This document shows, one piece after another, positions 23,300 to 33,400 of a stretch of 64,000 nucleotides of DNA. The DNA comes from Ophioderma brevispina (taxonomy: Eukaryota > Echinodermata > Ophiuroidea > Amphilepidida > Ophiodermatidae). The notes beneath the pieces are model-generated. The model was not told the DNA's origin, did not search any database, and saw nothing but the letters and a program-made list of their open reading frames with translations. The position numbers and the translations under genes are program-made. Position 1 is the stretch's first letter, and the number at the start of each line of letters is the position of its first letter. Location: positions 27,203 through 91,202 of the forward strand of contig JAMKCH010001618.1 in NCBI GenBank assembly GCA_023653785.1. Reading direction: 5' to 3'.

Positions 23300-24500
23300 T
23301 GGTTTGTCTCAAAGCTGACGCGCCCGTTTGTAATTTCGCCGAAATTGAAAAAAAGTTATGCGGACTTTTTTTTATTTTTTTTCAAAAAAAAAGTCATGAA
23401 CTCCCGAATTTTTGGTTGAAAACTGAAATTGTTGAAAAGCACGATTCACGCAATCTGCGACTCTCGCGGTTGAACTGACTATTTTTACTTTTACGGTTGA
23501 CGTGAGTGGCAGGAACGCTACTTCTCTTCCCCGGGGCACCAGCGTGTGAAGTGAAAACCCCACCAGGGATCCTCAAATAAATAATCGGGATAGTACACTC
23601 GATCAAGAGAATGGTGCGTACTGACTGCACACTGCATCTGCATGAAATCTGTAACTTATAGTGCCAGTCGTGCTGGCCTATTACTCTATACGTCATCCCC
23701 CTGTTGACGTCTGTGTGACTTATGCATAAATACTTAGGGTAGCTTATCGAAAATGGTGGCTCTATCACCATCGATGGCGAAAATTGTCTAATATGGGCAT
23801 TTGTAAACATGTCACCCGCCTGACTCCAACCACCAAATAAATGGCAATATACTTCCGGTAAGTGTGCAGGCTCGAAAAACGGGTGGAATCTGTCACTAAA
23901 GTGGCTGTTTAGCGTCGAATATCGCAAAACCAAATCGAAGACCCCCATACATTAAACTATGCAATAATAGTTTTAGCGATGTGCAATCCATTTATATATG
24001 ATTCCTTGCAAAATCTTGCCGCTTCGTTCAAAATCCCGCCATTCACACAGTATATTTTACGTGTATTTCAAATGCGGCACTTTTTTTACTGGTGTGCGGG
24101 TCATTGGTCAATTGCAACGTCCGCGTATATAATGTGCTTCGGAAATTAAAACGATGGATACAGTTTTCTTAAAGTTAAAGTTGTAATCCTGCAACTATAA
24201 ACAAATGGATCCTCCACAAAACCTGATAAGAACAGAACTCTTAAAGAAATTGCAATTGAAATCTTGTGTTTTGGGGGAAATCCATGTTGGATCTGAAGGC
24301 AGGAAATCGCTGATTTTGATACGGCCATGACTGCATAATTCGATACCATGGTAGAGGTACCACGCACAGGTGAAAGTGATCAGTGGGGGGCATGCACATT
24401 GATATTTATTGCCGAGACAAGAGTTGAAAATACAAAAAAAAAAAAAAAAAACATACCGCAACGCATTACTTTTTCAAGCAATATCAGCTTTGAACCCAAA
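23300..24500. other. AT-richer segment inside element B
   Basis: Composition drops back to host-like between two GC-rich blocks, as if a different sequence had inserted. It contains poly-A/T runs at 23291, 23368 and 24436. A 184-codon minus-strand frame (23394-23948) carries no recognised domain. Near 24100-24130, ATTGGTCAATTG (inverted CCAAT) is followed by TATATAA, a core-promoter-like pair. Confidence 0.4.
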
Positions 24501-24519
24501 CGATTTTTTTTTTTTGGCC

Positions 24520-24930
24520 TCAGTAGGAAGGCAGCCAGTACCTCGCTGGGCCACATCGACGAATTCGATGCTGTTGTCCGCCAGCCTAAGGCGTTCCTCT
24601 GGACGTCTGGGGCGCAAGACGGAAGCCGAGGCAGAGGGGAAGTCAGAACTCCAAGAATTCAGCAAGGAGCTGGCGTTGACGGGTGGCGGCCGCTGTTCGG
24701 GACCATGTCCATGGCTTCAACCCTCGGGGGCGTGCTTAATCTATTATTAGCATCGCTGGAGAGAGAAATCGTCGGCGATTGCTGGGTGAGGAGAGTAGGT
24801 ATCCACCGGTTATCGTCTGGATTCACTGCCCTCCACCACGTCATTTGTCAGGAGGGTCACGCGGCTCCCGCAGACCAAGAGAGCGTCAGGTCGTGCTTTG
24901 GGGACCTTCGATGCTAAGCACGGCAATCGT
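24520..24930 (+). pseudogene. Gag/RT linker region of element B
   Basis: GC-rich plus-strand sequence directly upstream of the RT. A 189-codon frame ends at 24917. It has no domain I can name. Frames change before the RT signature at 24990. Confidence 0.35.
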
Positions 24931-24939
24931 TCCTATCGC

Positions 24940-25560
24940 CCTCGATTTCGAGGGGGTTTGTGTCGGCTGCTTCGTAAGCTCTCAAAAGAGGACGATTGGC
25001 GGCTGATTCTCAATCTGAGGCCGCTCAGGTCGTCATCAAACCGAGTAATTTCGGTCGGTGACGCTGAGACCCACCCGCTCTCCGGTACCAATCTAATGTT
25101 AGGCCGAGTCTATGGATCTCGAGGACGCCTCCTACTTCACAATCGAGCGGGGAGAACCAACGCTGGTCGTTCCAGGGAGATCTAGGAGCGTACCAGTTCC
25201 GGTGCCTCCGTTCGGCCTGTCCACGGCGCTGCGAGTCTTTATCGTGTGGTCAAGGCCGTTGGCTCGATTCTAGTTCTCGGACGGCAGGGGAGCAACCTTT
25301 GTACCTATCTGGAGGATTGGTGATCTACGCCCGACGAGGGACCTGCGCGTCACCCAGCCAAGTGGGTGGTGCGGGGGTCATGAAGTTGGGGGTCATCGTG
25401 AAACTATCAGAATCCAACTTCGAACCGATGCCAGTTCCCAGTTTTTGGGAGCGCAGCTGGATCTTCTCAAGGCCGTGTATGCCCTATGTAGGGCGTGTAG
25501 CGGTGTAGCAATATCATTCATTGCGATACGCTCTTTCCGGGGCAGCAAGCTTGTGCTCTG
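24940..25560 (+). pseudogene. DIRS-type reverse transcriptase (element B)
   Basis: Landmarks in order: DDWRLILNLRPLRS near 24991-25030 (equivalent of the W-R-x-I-x-N-L-x-P-L block of DIRS RTs); a segment near 25110-25160 matching the DLEDAYFxIxI-type strand in broken form; PPFGLSTALRVF near 25205-25245; and CTYLEDWLIYA near 25290-25330, the catalytic box. The first catalytic aspartate reads as Glu here (LED), a conservative replacement that would be expected to impair activity, or a sequencing error. A segment near 25435-25460 (FLGAQLDLLKAVYAL) matches the FLGxxLD motif that follows the box in this family. Several frame jumps. Confidence 0.8.
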
Positions 25561-25699
25561 GCTTGGCTCCGGGTTCTGGGACGCATGGCCGTTCTGTCGG
25601 CTCGTATGTGACCAATTCCAGCTGCACCTTCTGGTACACTTTCGTCCGTCCACGGAAAGCGTAGACCACCTGGTCCTGATGACTGCGATGTGAGGGGAC

Positions 25700-26100
25700 G
25701 CTCTGTCTTGGTGGAGGGTGCCCAGCAATCTCCTTAGAACGTGGAGTTCCCTCTTCCAGCAAGGCCTGATCCTGACCACAGATGGTTGGGTCGGGGCTGG
25801 GGCAGTCACATTCGGGACGAGACCGTTTCGGGCCGCTTCGGCCATGGATCGGTCTCTTCACATCATTGTCCTGGAACTGAAAGTGAGTTTATCATCTGCA
25901 GCATTTCCAGGACGTGGGGTCGGTGCAAGATCCTAATCGGACCACAACAGCGGTGTTGTCGTCATCACCTGCAGGGCTGGAGAGATCTCCCACTCTTTTC
26001 TCCACACGATCTTTGACGAGTGGTATGTGCATCGAGAGGGGGATCCGTTAACAGATGTTCACTTAGCGGGCGTTCACAATGTCACTGCGAACTGTTAACC
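25700..26100 (+). pseudogene. DIRS RNase H (element B)
   Basis: LILTTDGWVGAGAVTFG near 25763-25815 corresponds to the TTDAS..GWG active-site strand of DIRS RNase H, with the catalytic Asp present. It follows the RT directly, as expected. The segment downstream (26000-26100) is GC-rich and frame-shifted. Confidence 0.7.
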
Positions 26101-26599
26101 GGGGCGGAACACCTCTTAGTGGTCTCTGTTCATCGGGTCTTTAGCGCAAGTATCTTCGGGTTCTAGATCACCCGTCGATAGATCTGTTCGCATCCGCCGA
26201 GAAATGCCAAGCTCCTGACTTAGGCTCCCTGGGATGCGATTTTTGTTTTTTTTCCCGGGCTGGGCGTCGGGATGCTTTTCTCTGGAGCGGTAGGGAGAGT
26301 GCGCTTACGCGTACCCCCGATCCCAATCATCCCTAGAGGAGAACCTGGTAGGAAGGGTCGATCCAAAAGTAATACTGTGGTCCCCTTCTGGCCTCATCGG
26401 CCGTGTTTTCGTCCGCTGGTGATCCTGCTTGCAGGGTCACCGCGGACACTCCCGCGGGACTATCATGTCCTGTGGGAGTCACTGCGTGGTTTGCTCCAGA
26501 CGTTATTGGGGACACTTTAACTGGCAGAGTGGCCGGTGTCAGGAAATGTTTCCAGACGCAAGGCGTTTCTCGTGACGCCTGCCGATCTGGTGACCCGGG

Positions 26600-27490
26600 G
26601 TACCCGCACAACAACGACGCAGTGTGACACCACTCTCTCGCTTTCGCCATTGAGCACGATGGGCGGGTCTTCGTAAGAGGGGTTCAGGACGAAATTATTT
26701 GTCCGGACCACCTCTGTTCCTCAGATCGCAATCTTCATCGAATTTTGATTCAGTAAGATGGCCTTAGAACGAACACAATCAAGAATCTCAAGTTGGCGGT
26801 TCGGTTCTATCACCGAGGAACGTCCCCTGGGGCTGTTCCGAGCAGGGATGAGTGTTTTGAACAGCTCTTACTTGGCATGTTTTACACCAGGCCCTGCAAA
26901 CGAGGCCAGTTTTATGCCTGAAGTGGATGGTGGGACGTGCCAAGCCGCCCTATGGAGTTTTGACAGGCGTGACGTACGAGCCGATGGGCTCCTCCAGTCT
27001 GGCCGGACCATTACGTACAAAACTTTTTTCCTGCTGGCGATGGGGTTGGGCCGTCGCGCCTCCGAATTGCACGAATTGTCGGTGGGGAAAATTTATGTTT
27101 TTGGGACGTTTCGGTGGCCACATCTCTTTCTGCCCGGGTCTTCTCCAGTGTGAACGACTGCTTCAGGGCACCCCTCTGCTTTGACGCGACATGCGGTTGA
27201 GTCTCGGTGAGGGGGAGACGGCTATGGGAGTCCGGTGGGAGGCTCTCGATTTTTAACCTATCCGTACGAAGACCTTCGTGGGACACGTGGGTCTGCGCGG
27301 TTATCATCGGGCCTTATGCGGGTGAAACGCGGCGAAGTGCTACGGCTCATTCACCAGAGCTGGGGGCAGGTTCGGCTGTTTCACGCGCCTCCGCCCTTAG
27401 AACAGATCATTAACACGTTCGTCGGCGCTCGACCATTCCTTCATAACAACGGCATGAGGGATAGAGTCCCGAGGCGGCGTTTAACTTGAG
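26600..27490 (+). pseudogene. Tyrosine recombinase of DIRS element B
   Basis: Integrase used by DIRS elements in place of a DDE integrase. Box I: KTFFLLAMGLGRRASELHEL near 27020-27080, with the catalytic Arg in RRxSELH. Box II: TAHSPELG near 27338-27365, matching the AHSxR region, with the second Arg uncertain because of a shift. LEQIINTFVGARPFLHNNGM near 27397-27455 matches the stretch before the nucleophilic Tyr, but the Tyr position reads as Asn, so the active site is damaged or misread. The frame changes at least twice. Confidence 0.8.
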
Positions 27491-27873
27491 CCGTTCTTTA
27501 AACAGCATGAGGCATGAGCAGTTCGGGTAAGGTAAGTATTCCCGGGACTTTTAACCGGAATTCATTATTTGGTGGACGGGGAGCGACGAGGGGGGCTATT
27601 TGTCCTAGGCCTTTAGTGTTAGTAGCTTTCGCTTCTCTGTATCAACCGGGGTGTGCTTCCCCCCGGCCGCCTTTTGCGGATGGCCTTCGGGTTCGTTCTA
27701 CTCTCGGTGGTTTTCTATTCGAATCGTGTACGCTTTTCGGGCGACAAACTACCTCGGCCTATGTCGGTGCTCGTTGGAAAAGGGTTTTTTTCAATTGTCG
27801 ATTTGCACTTGTATATCAGCATTGGAAACCTAGGAGCTTCAACTTGAGGGAGTTTGTTGAAAACAGCTGTTTA

Positions 27874-28150
27874 TAAACTCCCGTGATTGGAAATCTCCTT
27901 TTCCAATGTCGATCCTTTCCCACCCCAGCCCCCACTGGTTGTCGCCCGTGAGGTGAGCCTATGGGGTTGCGGGGCAGGGAGGAAAAGAGGACGAGCATGA
28001 TGGATCGCGGTGACGTCAGTAGTATGACGTCGCCAGGATCGCTGAATGAAATTTGGGAATAGTTTTTGGGGTCCTCTGTGCCCCCAAAGATGATGCAATT
28101 TGTTATTCTCCGACATTGGAAAAAGGAGATTCCAAAACACGGGAGTTAAG
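27874..28150. repeat. Inverted repeat at the 3' end of element B
   Basis: The left arm at about 27874-27915 (AACTCCCGTGATTGGAAATC...) pairs with the right arm at about 28107-28150 (...GGAGATTCCAAAACACGGG). Arms are about 40 bp, with roughly 190 bp between them. The left arm also contains a small hairpin, ATTGGAAA..TTTCCAAT. Such arms may be a terminal repeat and internal complementary region of a DIRS element, or a foldback inserted there. Confidence 0.6.
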
Positions 28151-28590
28151 AAGAACACAATATGTTTTCAAATCTTTCACTGTAGTGGGCCTACATCAAA
28201 CACAAGGAGGAACAGAGAGTATCCTATGTGCCTTGCAACCATCCGCCTCCTAACTTGGTGCCAGTACCATTTAACACTCAAGGGGGAACATCTACCGAGA
28301 GTTTCAATGTTATAGAAGACAGTTTTCCAGAGGATAAATCAGACTAAATGATAAGCTATTCGGTATCAAATGTGAGAGTGGCATCTAAACAGCCGTGTAT
28401 GCCAGATGATTTTTCAAAAGAACCTTTAAATTTACAGGACCATAGTAGATCTGTTTGCAAAACAACAGAATACCAACTCCCAACAACTGCACGGGTAGCG
28501 CGGCAGCTGGGTGAGAGACTGCTTAACACTAAGTTGGGCGAACCTGATTGCATACGCCTTTCCACAGTTGAACAATTCTGGCGATGGGTA
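28151..28590. other. Unassigned sequence between elements B and A
   Basis: An 81-codon plus-strand frame (28348-28593) has no recognised domain. It precedes the connector that resumes element A. Confidence 0.3.
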
Positions 28591-28594
28591 TAAC

Positions 28595-28813
28595 AAAGGT
28601 TACAGCAACCAAGGCAAGTAAGATACTGCTTTTTACCCATTTTGGCCACTCAGGTTTGGTTTTTTTTAAGATGGTCGCTTGTGGGAAGACCATCCAAGAC
28701 TGCTTCCTTTAAGGCAAAAATCTGTTGGTGAGGAAGAACAGAAGAAGAAACAAAAGGTGTCGCTCCAAAGTTGCTAAATCTCTACACTGGAATGTGTGGC
28801 CTTCTAAAGCTAC
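28595..28813 (+). pseudogene. Connector upstream of recombinase (element A, resumed)
   Basis: Broken frames read KVTATKASKILLF and, after a shift, a Trp-Phe-Phe-containing stretch. They resemble the K-x-L-L-x-x-P-x-W-x-x-Q-x-W-F/Y block that sits between RNase H and the recombinase in DIRS polyproteins. Same strand as element A's RT and absent after 20140, so it is the logical continuation of A across an 8.4-kb interruption. Confidence 0.5.
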
Positions 28814-30787
28814 GCCTTCAAACGCAAGGTTTTCAGAAGAAGAAGCTGCTCCTGGCTGCGGGAGCAAGAAGGAAGTCAACATCCATATTACTATAGTAGA
28901 CTTGACGCGTCAAAGTCAGGTGCAGAACACAAGGTTGAACCGCATTCTGCCTCTGTAGGAGACGTGGCTAAATTCCGAACATCTCTCTTTCAAGGAAAAG
29001 AAAACCTCAAACATTCAACTATTAGAAACTACTTGTCGCCATCTCTACATACATGATAACACGGACATAATTAGAGAAATTTAAAGTCTCTCGGGAATCT
29101 CAATTAAGGGAGGCTTTATTAAATGGCCTACTGTTAGAAGCTCACTCCATCGTGGTATCTTCCATGTTCTTCAGTACGTCGCCCAGCGAGCGTTTGACCG
29201 TTGAAATAGGAAGTAAAGCCACTCTTCTCCGACTTTAATAGTGACAGCATTCTATGATGGCTGCATCTACCAGCCGATGTTCAGAAATCCATGCGTTTGT
29301 CTACAGGGACCTCGAAAGATATGAGATCTAGATCTCACAATGTCACTCAACTTCCTCGTGCTGGGTCATGGCCAAAACACCAAGACACTCAATTATGAAC
29401 CTCAGCTATAGTTCTGCAGAGCTTCCCAGCGTAGTTACTAGTGATCTGAAGATAAACGTGGTCCAGGCAGAGCTCTTGAACATTAGTTCCCAACCTTACG
29501 GCCTTCGTAGGAAACTTCTATGGATCTTCCATATCTGACCACTCTTCTTACAACAATCCCCTTACAAACCTGCATACAAAGCAAACATTTAAAGCTGGGT
29601 CACTCCCCATCTCCTGATGCTTGAAAGTGAAGCCTCGTCAGCGGGTCAGCTAACATCGCCTTATACCGGCCTGCTCATGAATTAGCCGTCAGGCAACATC
29701 AGGGCTTTTTCAATTAAGAGTGAACATATCTGAGATTAATGGAGCAGCAGGATGGAGGACGACCTACAACGTTTCAAGAACTTATATGAAGACGTCCTTA
29801 CAAGTAAACCAATCGTGACCAAACATTCCGTAGCCCAAAAGTCAGAGTAAGAGGGGGATGCCATGCATCCTTGAACATGCTCATAAGGTGAGGAGTGCCG
29901 GTGGTTATTATAACTACAAGTCTTGACATAGATTTGCTGTGGGGACTTTTATCAGGTGTATATATAATATGGCAGTACTGGGGCAAAAATTATTCAGCTT
30001 CCATTAAAACTTCACATGGCGAGGAACCCCGACAACTAACTGAGACTCTCCGGCTCCCAGGCCTCACCTAGTGACCGTGTGGCAGTCATCACTAGTTGGA
30101 CATCGTAAATGATATGGAGATTAAACAGAATTATCACCAAGGTTGGAGATTGTTCTATTTTATACATGTATACTTACGAAAGATTCCAACTAGTTACCCT
30201 CATCCAGGCCCTTCCCCGCAAGTGTAGCCTGGGGAAGGTAAACAAGAGCAAAGGATTTCTGGATGCAGTGACGTCATGGATGGCGTACCGATGCTAGATG
30301 GGACCGGACTTACTAGGCATGGGGCACCAAAATTTTTATGTGGCAATAGGGTTGTCCTCAAGGCCTTTTTTGAGCCACAAAAACTGCACGAGTTGGCTCA
30401 TCGGAGTATACCTGTATAAACATAGGAACAATCTCACAACTGGTGAGTATAAAAACCACACTCTTGTCAAACATCAGAAAATGTTATACTGCCCTTTCAC
30501 CCAAATTCCCCCAGCGAAAATATGGTCCATAGATTTTTAAGGAAAATCATGTTTTCTTGCACAATGGAATTTCAAACGTGGAGGAGAAGTAGTTAGTAAA
30601 CAAACTAGCCAAAATCAGTTGTCAAACAGTGGTGCGTGATAATATTGTTCATGTGGTTTGTTTTAAGAGTGCAGAAAACCAGCTGAGCAAAATTGATCTG
30701 TGGCCAGCCCGCAAGTGTGATGGTAGGGCAGTCTCCCATCCCGCTCTCTTCTTGCACTCCTCTATTTTCTCTCTCTCGATCTCTCCG
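28814..30787 (+). pseudogene. Tyrosine recombinase and 3' region of element A, copy 1
   Basis: The coding part, 28814-29800, begins in mid-protein (CGSKKEVNIHI...). It continues through a segment matching NIQLLETTCRHLY...HDNTDIIRE near 29010-29080, equivalent to the core-binding N-terminal part of DIRS recombinases. Box I and box II are more legible in copy 2. Noncoding 3' sequence then runs to a CT-rich tract at 30745-30787. The whole unit is repeated in tandem at 30788-32815, with mostly small-indel differences. Confidence 0.75.
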
Positions 30788-32815
30788 CCTTCAAACCAAA
30801 GGTTTTTCAGAAGAAGCTGCCCGTCCCTGGCTGCGGGAGCAGAAGGAAGTCAACACATCCATTCTTACTATATATACTTTGACGCATTCAACGCCGTGCA
30901 AGATAACACAATTGAATCTGCATTTCTGTCCATGCCTCTGTAGGAGACGTGCTACTTCCTGACAGCTCTCTTTCAAGAAAACCTCCAACATTCAACTATT
31001 AGAAACTACCTGTCTGCCATCTCTACTATACATGATAACCCGGACATAATTAGAGAAGATTAAAGTCTCTCGGATCTCATTAAGGGAATGCTTTATAAAC
31101 GTCTACTGTAAAAGCTCAACTCCACTGGGAATCCTTTCCATTGGTCCTTCAGTAACTTCGCCAGCGAAAAGCCGTTTGAACCGTTGAATAAGCCACTCTT
31201 CTCGATTAGACTCGTAGAAACAAGATTCCTACTGATGTCTGCATCTACCAGACGACGTTCAGAAATTCATGCGTTGTCTACAGACTAGAAATATATGAGA
31301 TCTTAATTCTCACAATGCACTCTACTTCCCTCGTGCTGTTCATGGCCCAAACAACAGACAACTCAATTATGCACCTCAAGCCTATAGTTTCTTCCAGAGC
31401 TTCCCCATAGTTACTAAGTGATCCCTGAATATAAACGCTGGGTGGTCCCATTCAGAGTCTCTGACATTATATAACCTACCACCTATTACTGCCTTCTAAT
31501 GAAATCAATGGATTCTTCAATATCTTACCACGTCTTCATCACAAACAACTAAACCTTACAAACTGGCAACAAAGCAAACATTTTCAAGCTGGTCACTTCC
31601 CCCCCTCATCTATGATGCTTTGAAAGGGAAAGCCTCGTCACTGGTCAGTAACATCGCCTTTAACCTGCATGCTCATAAAATTAGAAGTCAGGCAACATCA
31701 AGGGCTTTTTTTCTTAAGAGTTGAACATACTGATATAATGGAAGCAGAGGATGGAGGAGACGCCCACACGTTTCAGAACGTGTATAATGAATACGTCCTT
31801 ACATAACCATCGTGAGACCAAACCATCCTTTGAGCAAAGCAGTCAGAGTAAGAGGAGGATGCCATGCATCCTTATCAACATGCTCATAAGGTGAGGAGAT
31901 GCCGGTTTTTATTTAAATTAATAACTACATAGTGCTTTGCATAGAATTGCGATGTTCACATGTATCATGTTTTATATAATATTGGAAGTACATTGTGCAA
32001 AATTTATTTAAGCTTCCATTAAAACTTCCATGGCGAGGAACCCCGCAACAACTGAGACGACCGGCTCCACTTCCTCCACCTAGTGACCAGTGTTGCAGTC
32101 ATGCACTAGTTGGATCATTTCGTTGTATCTGGATAAATAGAAGATACGCACCAAGGTTTGTTAGATTGGTTTCTATTTTATACATTATACTTACGAATGA
32201 GCCAACTAATAACCCTCATCCAGGCCCGTCCCCGCAAGTGGACCTTGGGGAAGTACAACATTAAGCAAAGGATTTCTGGATGCCAGTTGACGTCATGGAT
32301 GGCGTACCGTGCTAGCAGGGACCGCTACTAGGCTGGGCGCACCAACATTTTTAATGTGGCAATAGGGGTGTCTCAATGCCTTTGAGCACAAAAATGGCAC
32401 TATTGGTCATCGATATATAGCTGTAGAAAATAGAACAATCTCACAACCTTGTTGAGTATAAACCAACCCCTTGGTTCAAATCAGAAAATGTGTATATCCC
32501 TCGTATCACCCAAAAGTCTCCAGAGAAATATGTGTAAAACAGCTTTTTAAGGAAAATCATGTTTCTTTTTCCTGCAATGGAATTTCATAAATTGGAGAGA
32601 TTTAATTTTTTTAGTAGAACAAACTAGCAAATCATTTTGTCAAAACAGTGTTGCGTTATAATATTTTTAATTTAATTTGGTTTTGTTTGTAAAAGAAGTG
32701 AAAAACATCTGAGAAAAATGATCAGCTTGGCCAGCGCAATGTGATGTCAGGCAGTCCTCCCCTCCCCTCTCTCTCTCTTGCACTCTCTCGTCTTTTCTCT
32801 CTCTCTCTCTCTCCC
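30788..32815 (+). pseudogene. Tyrosine recombinase and 3' region of element A, copy 2
   Basis: Direct repeat of 28814-30787. The core-binding part is NLQHSTIRNYLSAISTIHDN near 30988-31040. Box I: SASTRRRSEIHALS near 31233-31275, with the catalytic Arg. Box II: AHKIRSQATSRAFF near 31670-31710, giving the His-x-x-Arg pair. HTFQNVYNEYV near 31768-31800 supplies candidate Tyr nucleophiles. All four catalytic landmarks can therefore be found, though in shifted frames. The unit ends in the CT tract at 32755-32835. It is the best-preserved recombinase in the window. Confidence 0.8.
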
Positions 32816-32835
32816 CCTCCCCCTCCCTCCCTTGC
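32755..32835. repeat. CT-rich microsatellite
   Basis: TCTCTCTC runs followed by CCCCCTCCCCCTCCCTCCC mark the end of the second tandem copy. A shorter CT run marks the end of the first. Confidence 0.8.
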
Positions 32836-33300
32836 GAAACCGTAACAGTGGGATCTCCCCACTATGCAAAGGTTAGTGAGAGACCTCTAACCCCTGGAAT
32901 ATCATGTTTTTAATCATAATAATCGCTAAAGCGCCCCTATTTATATTTGAATATTGGCTCTCACTAATGGTTTTTAATCTGTTTAAAAAAAATCATCTTT
33001 TTCATAGTGGGAACCTTACTTCTTTTAACCCCCCTACTATGTGGGGTCATTAGGGGTCCCTCACTCCCATGGTCCCCACCATTCACAAAATCTTTCGCAC
33101 TTAACCCGATTCGTCTCGGACCCCGTCTCCTCAAACTTGTTTAAACGAACGTATACGCAGAACTCTGCAGTAGACCCTAAGGAAGACAAGACATCTTCTC
33201 CACAAAAATGTAGCACCGTAAAGTGGGGACATCAAAATGTCCCCACTTTTTCCATGAAAAAGACGGTGCAAATGTCCAAAAATGTCCCCAATCTACGGAT
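32836..33300. other. Noncoding; 'GTCCCCAC' motif cluster
   Basis: No domain found in the overlapping plus-strand frames. TGTCCCCACTTTTT..., ATGTCCCCAATCT and GTGGGGACATC recur between 33215 and 33300, including an inverted pair (GTGGGGACATCAAAATGTCCCCAC) that can form a hairpin. Confidence 0.45.
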
Positions 33301-33307
33301 TCACGGT

Positions 33308-33400
33308 GCTCTCTCTCTCTCACACGACTCTCACTCTCTCACTCTCGCTCACTCTCTCTCCTCTACTCTATCGCTCTCTTCCCTCTCTCTTCCCCGGCCA
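33308..33400. repeat. CTCTCA/CT microsatellite
   Basis: Tandem CTCTCTCTCACACGACTCTCAC-type repeats. The 94-129-codon frames over this segment are by-products of the simple sequence. Confidence 0.8.

Noticed and set aside
23394..23948. 184-codon minus-strand frame
   Set aside because: No domain, no codon-like composition, lies in the segment interrupting element B, and is opposed to the plus-strand element; its length alone is not enough.
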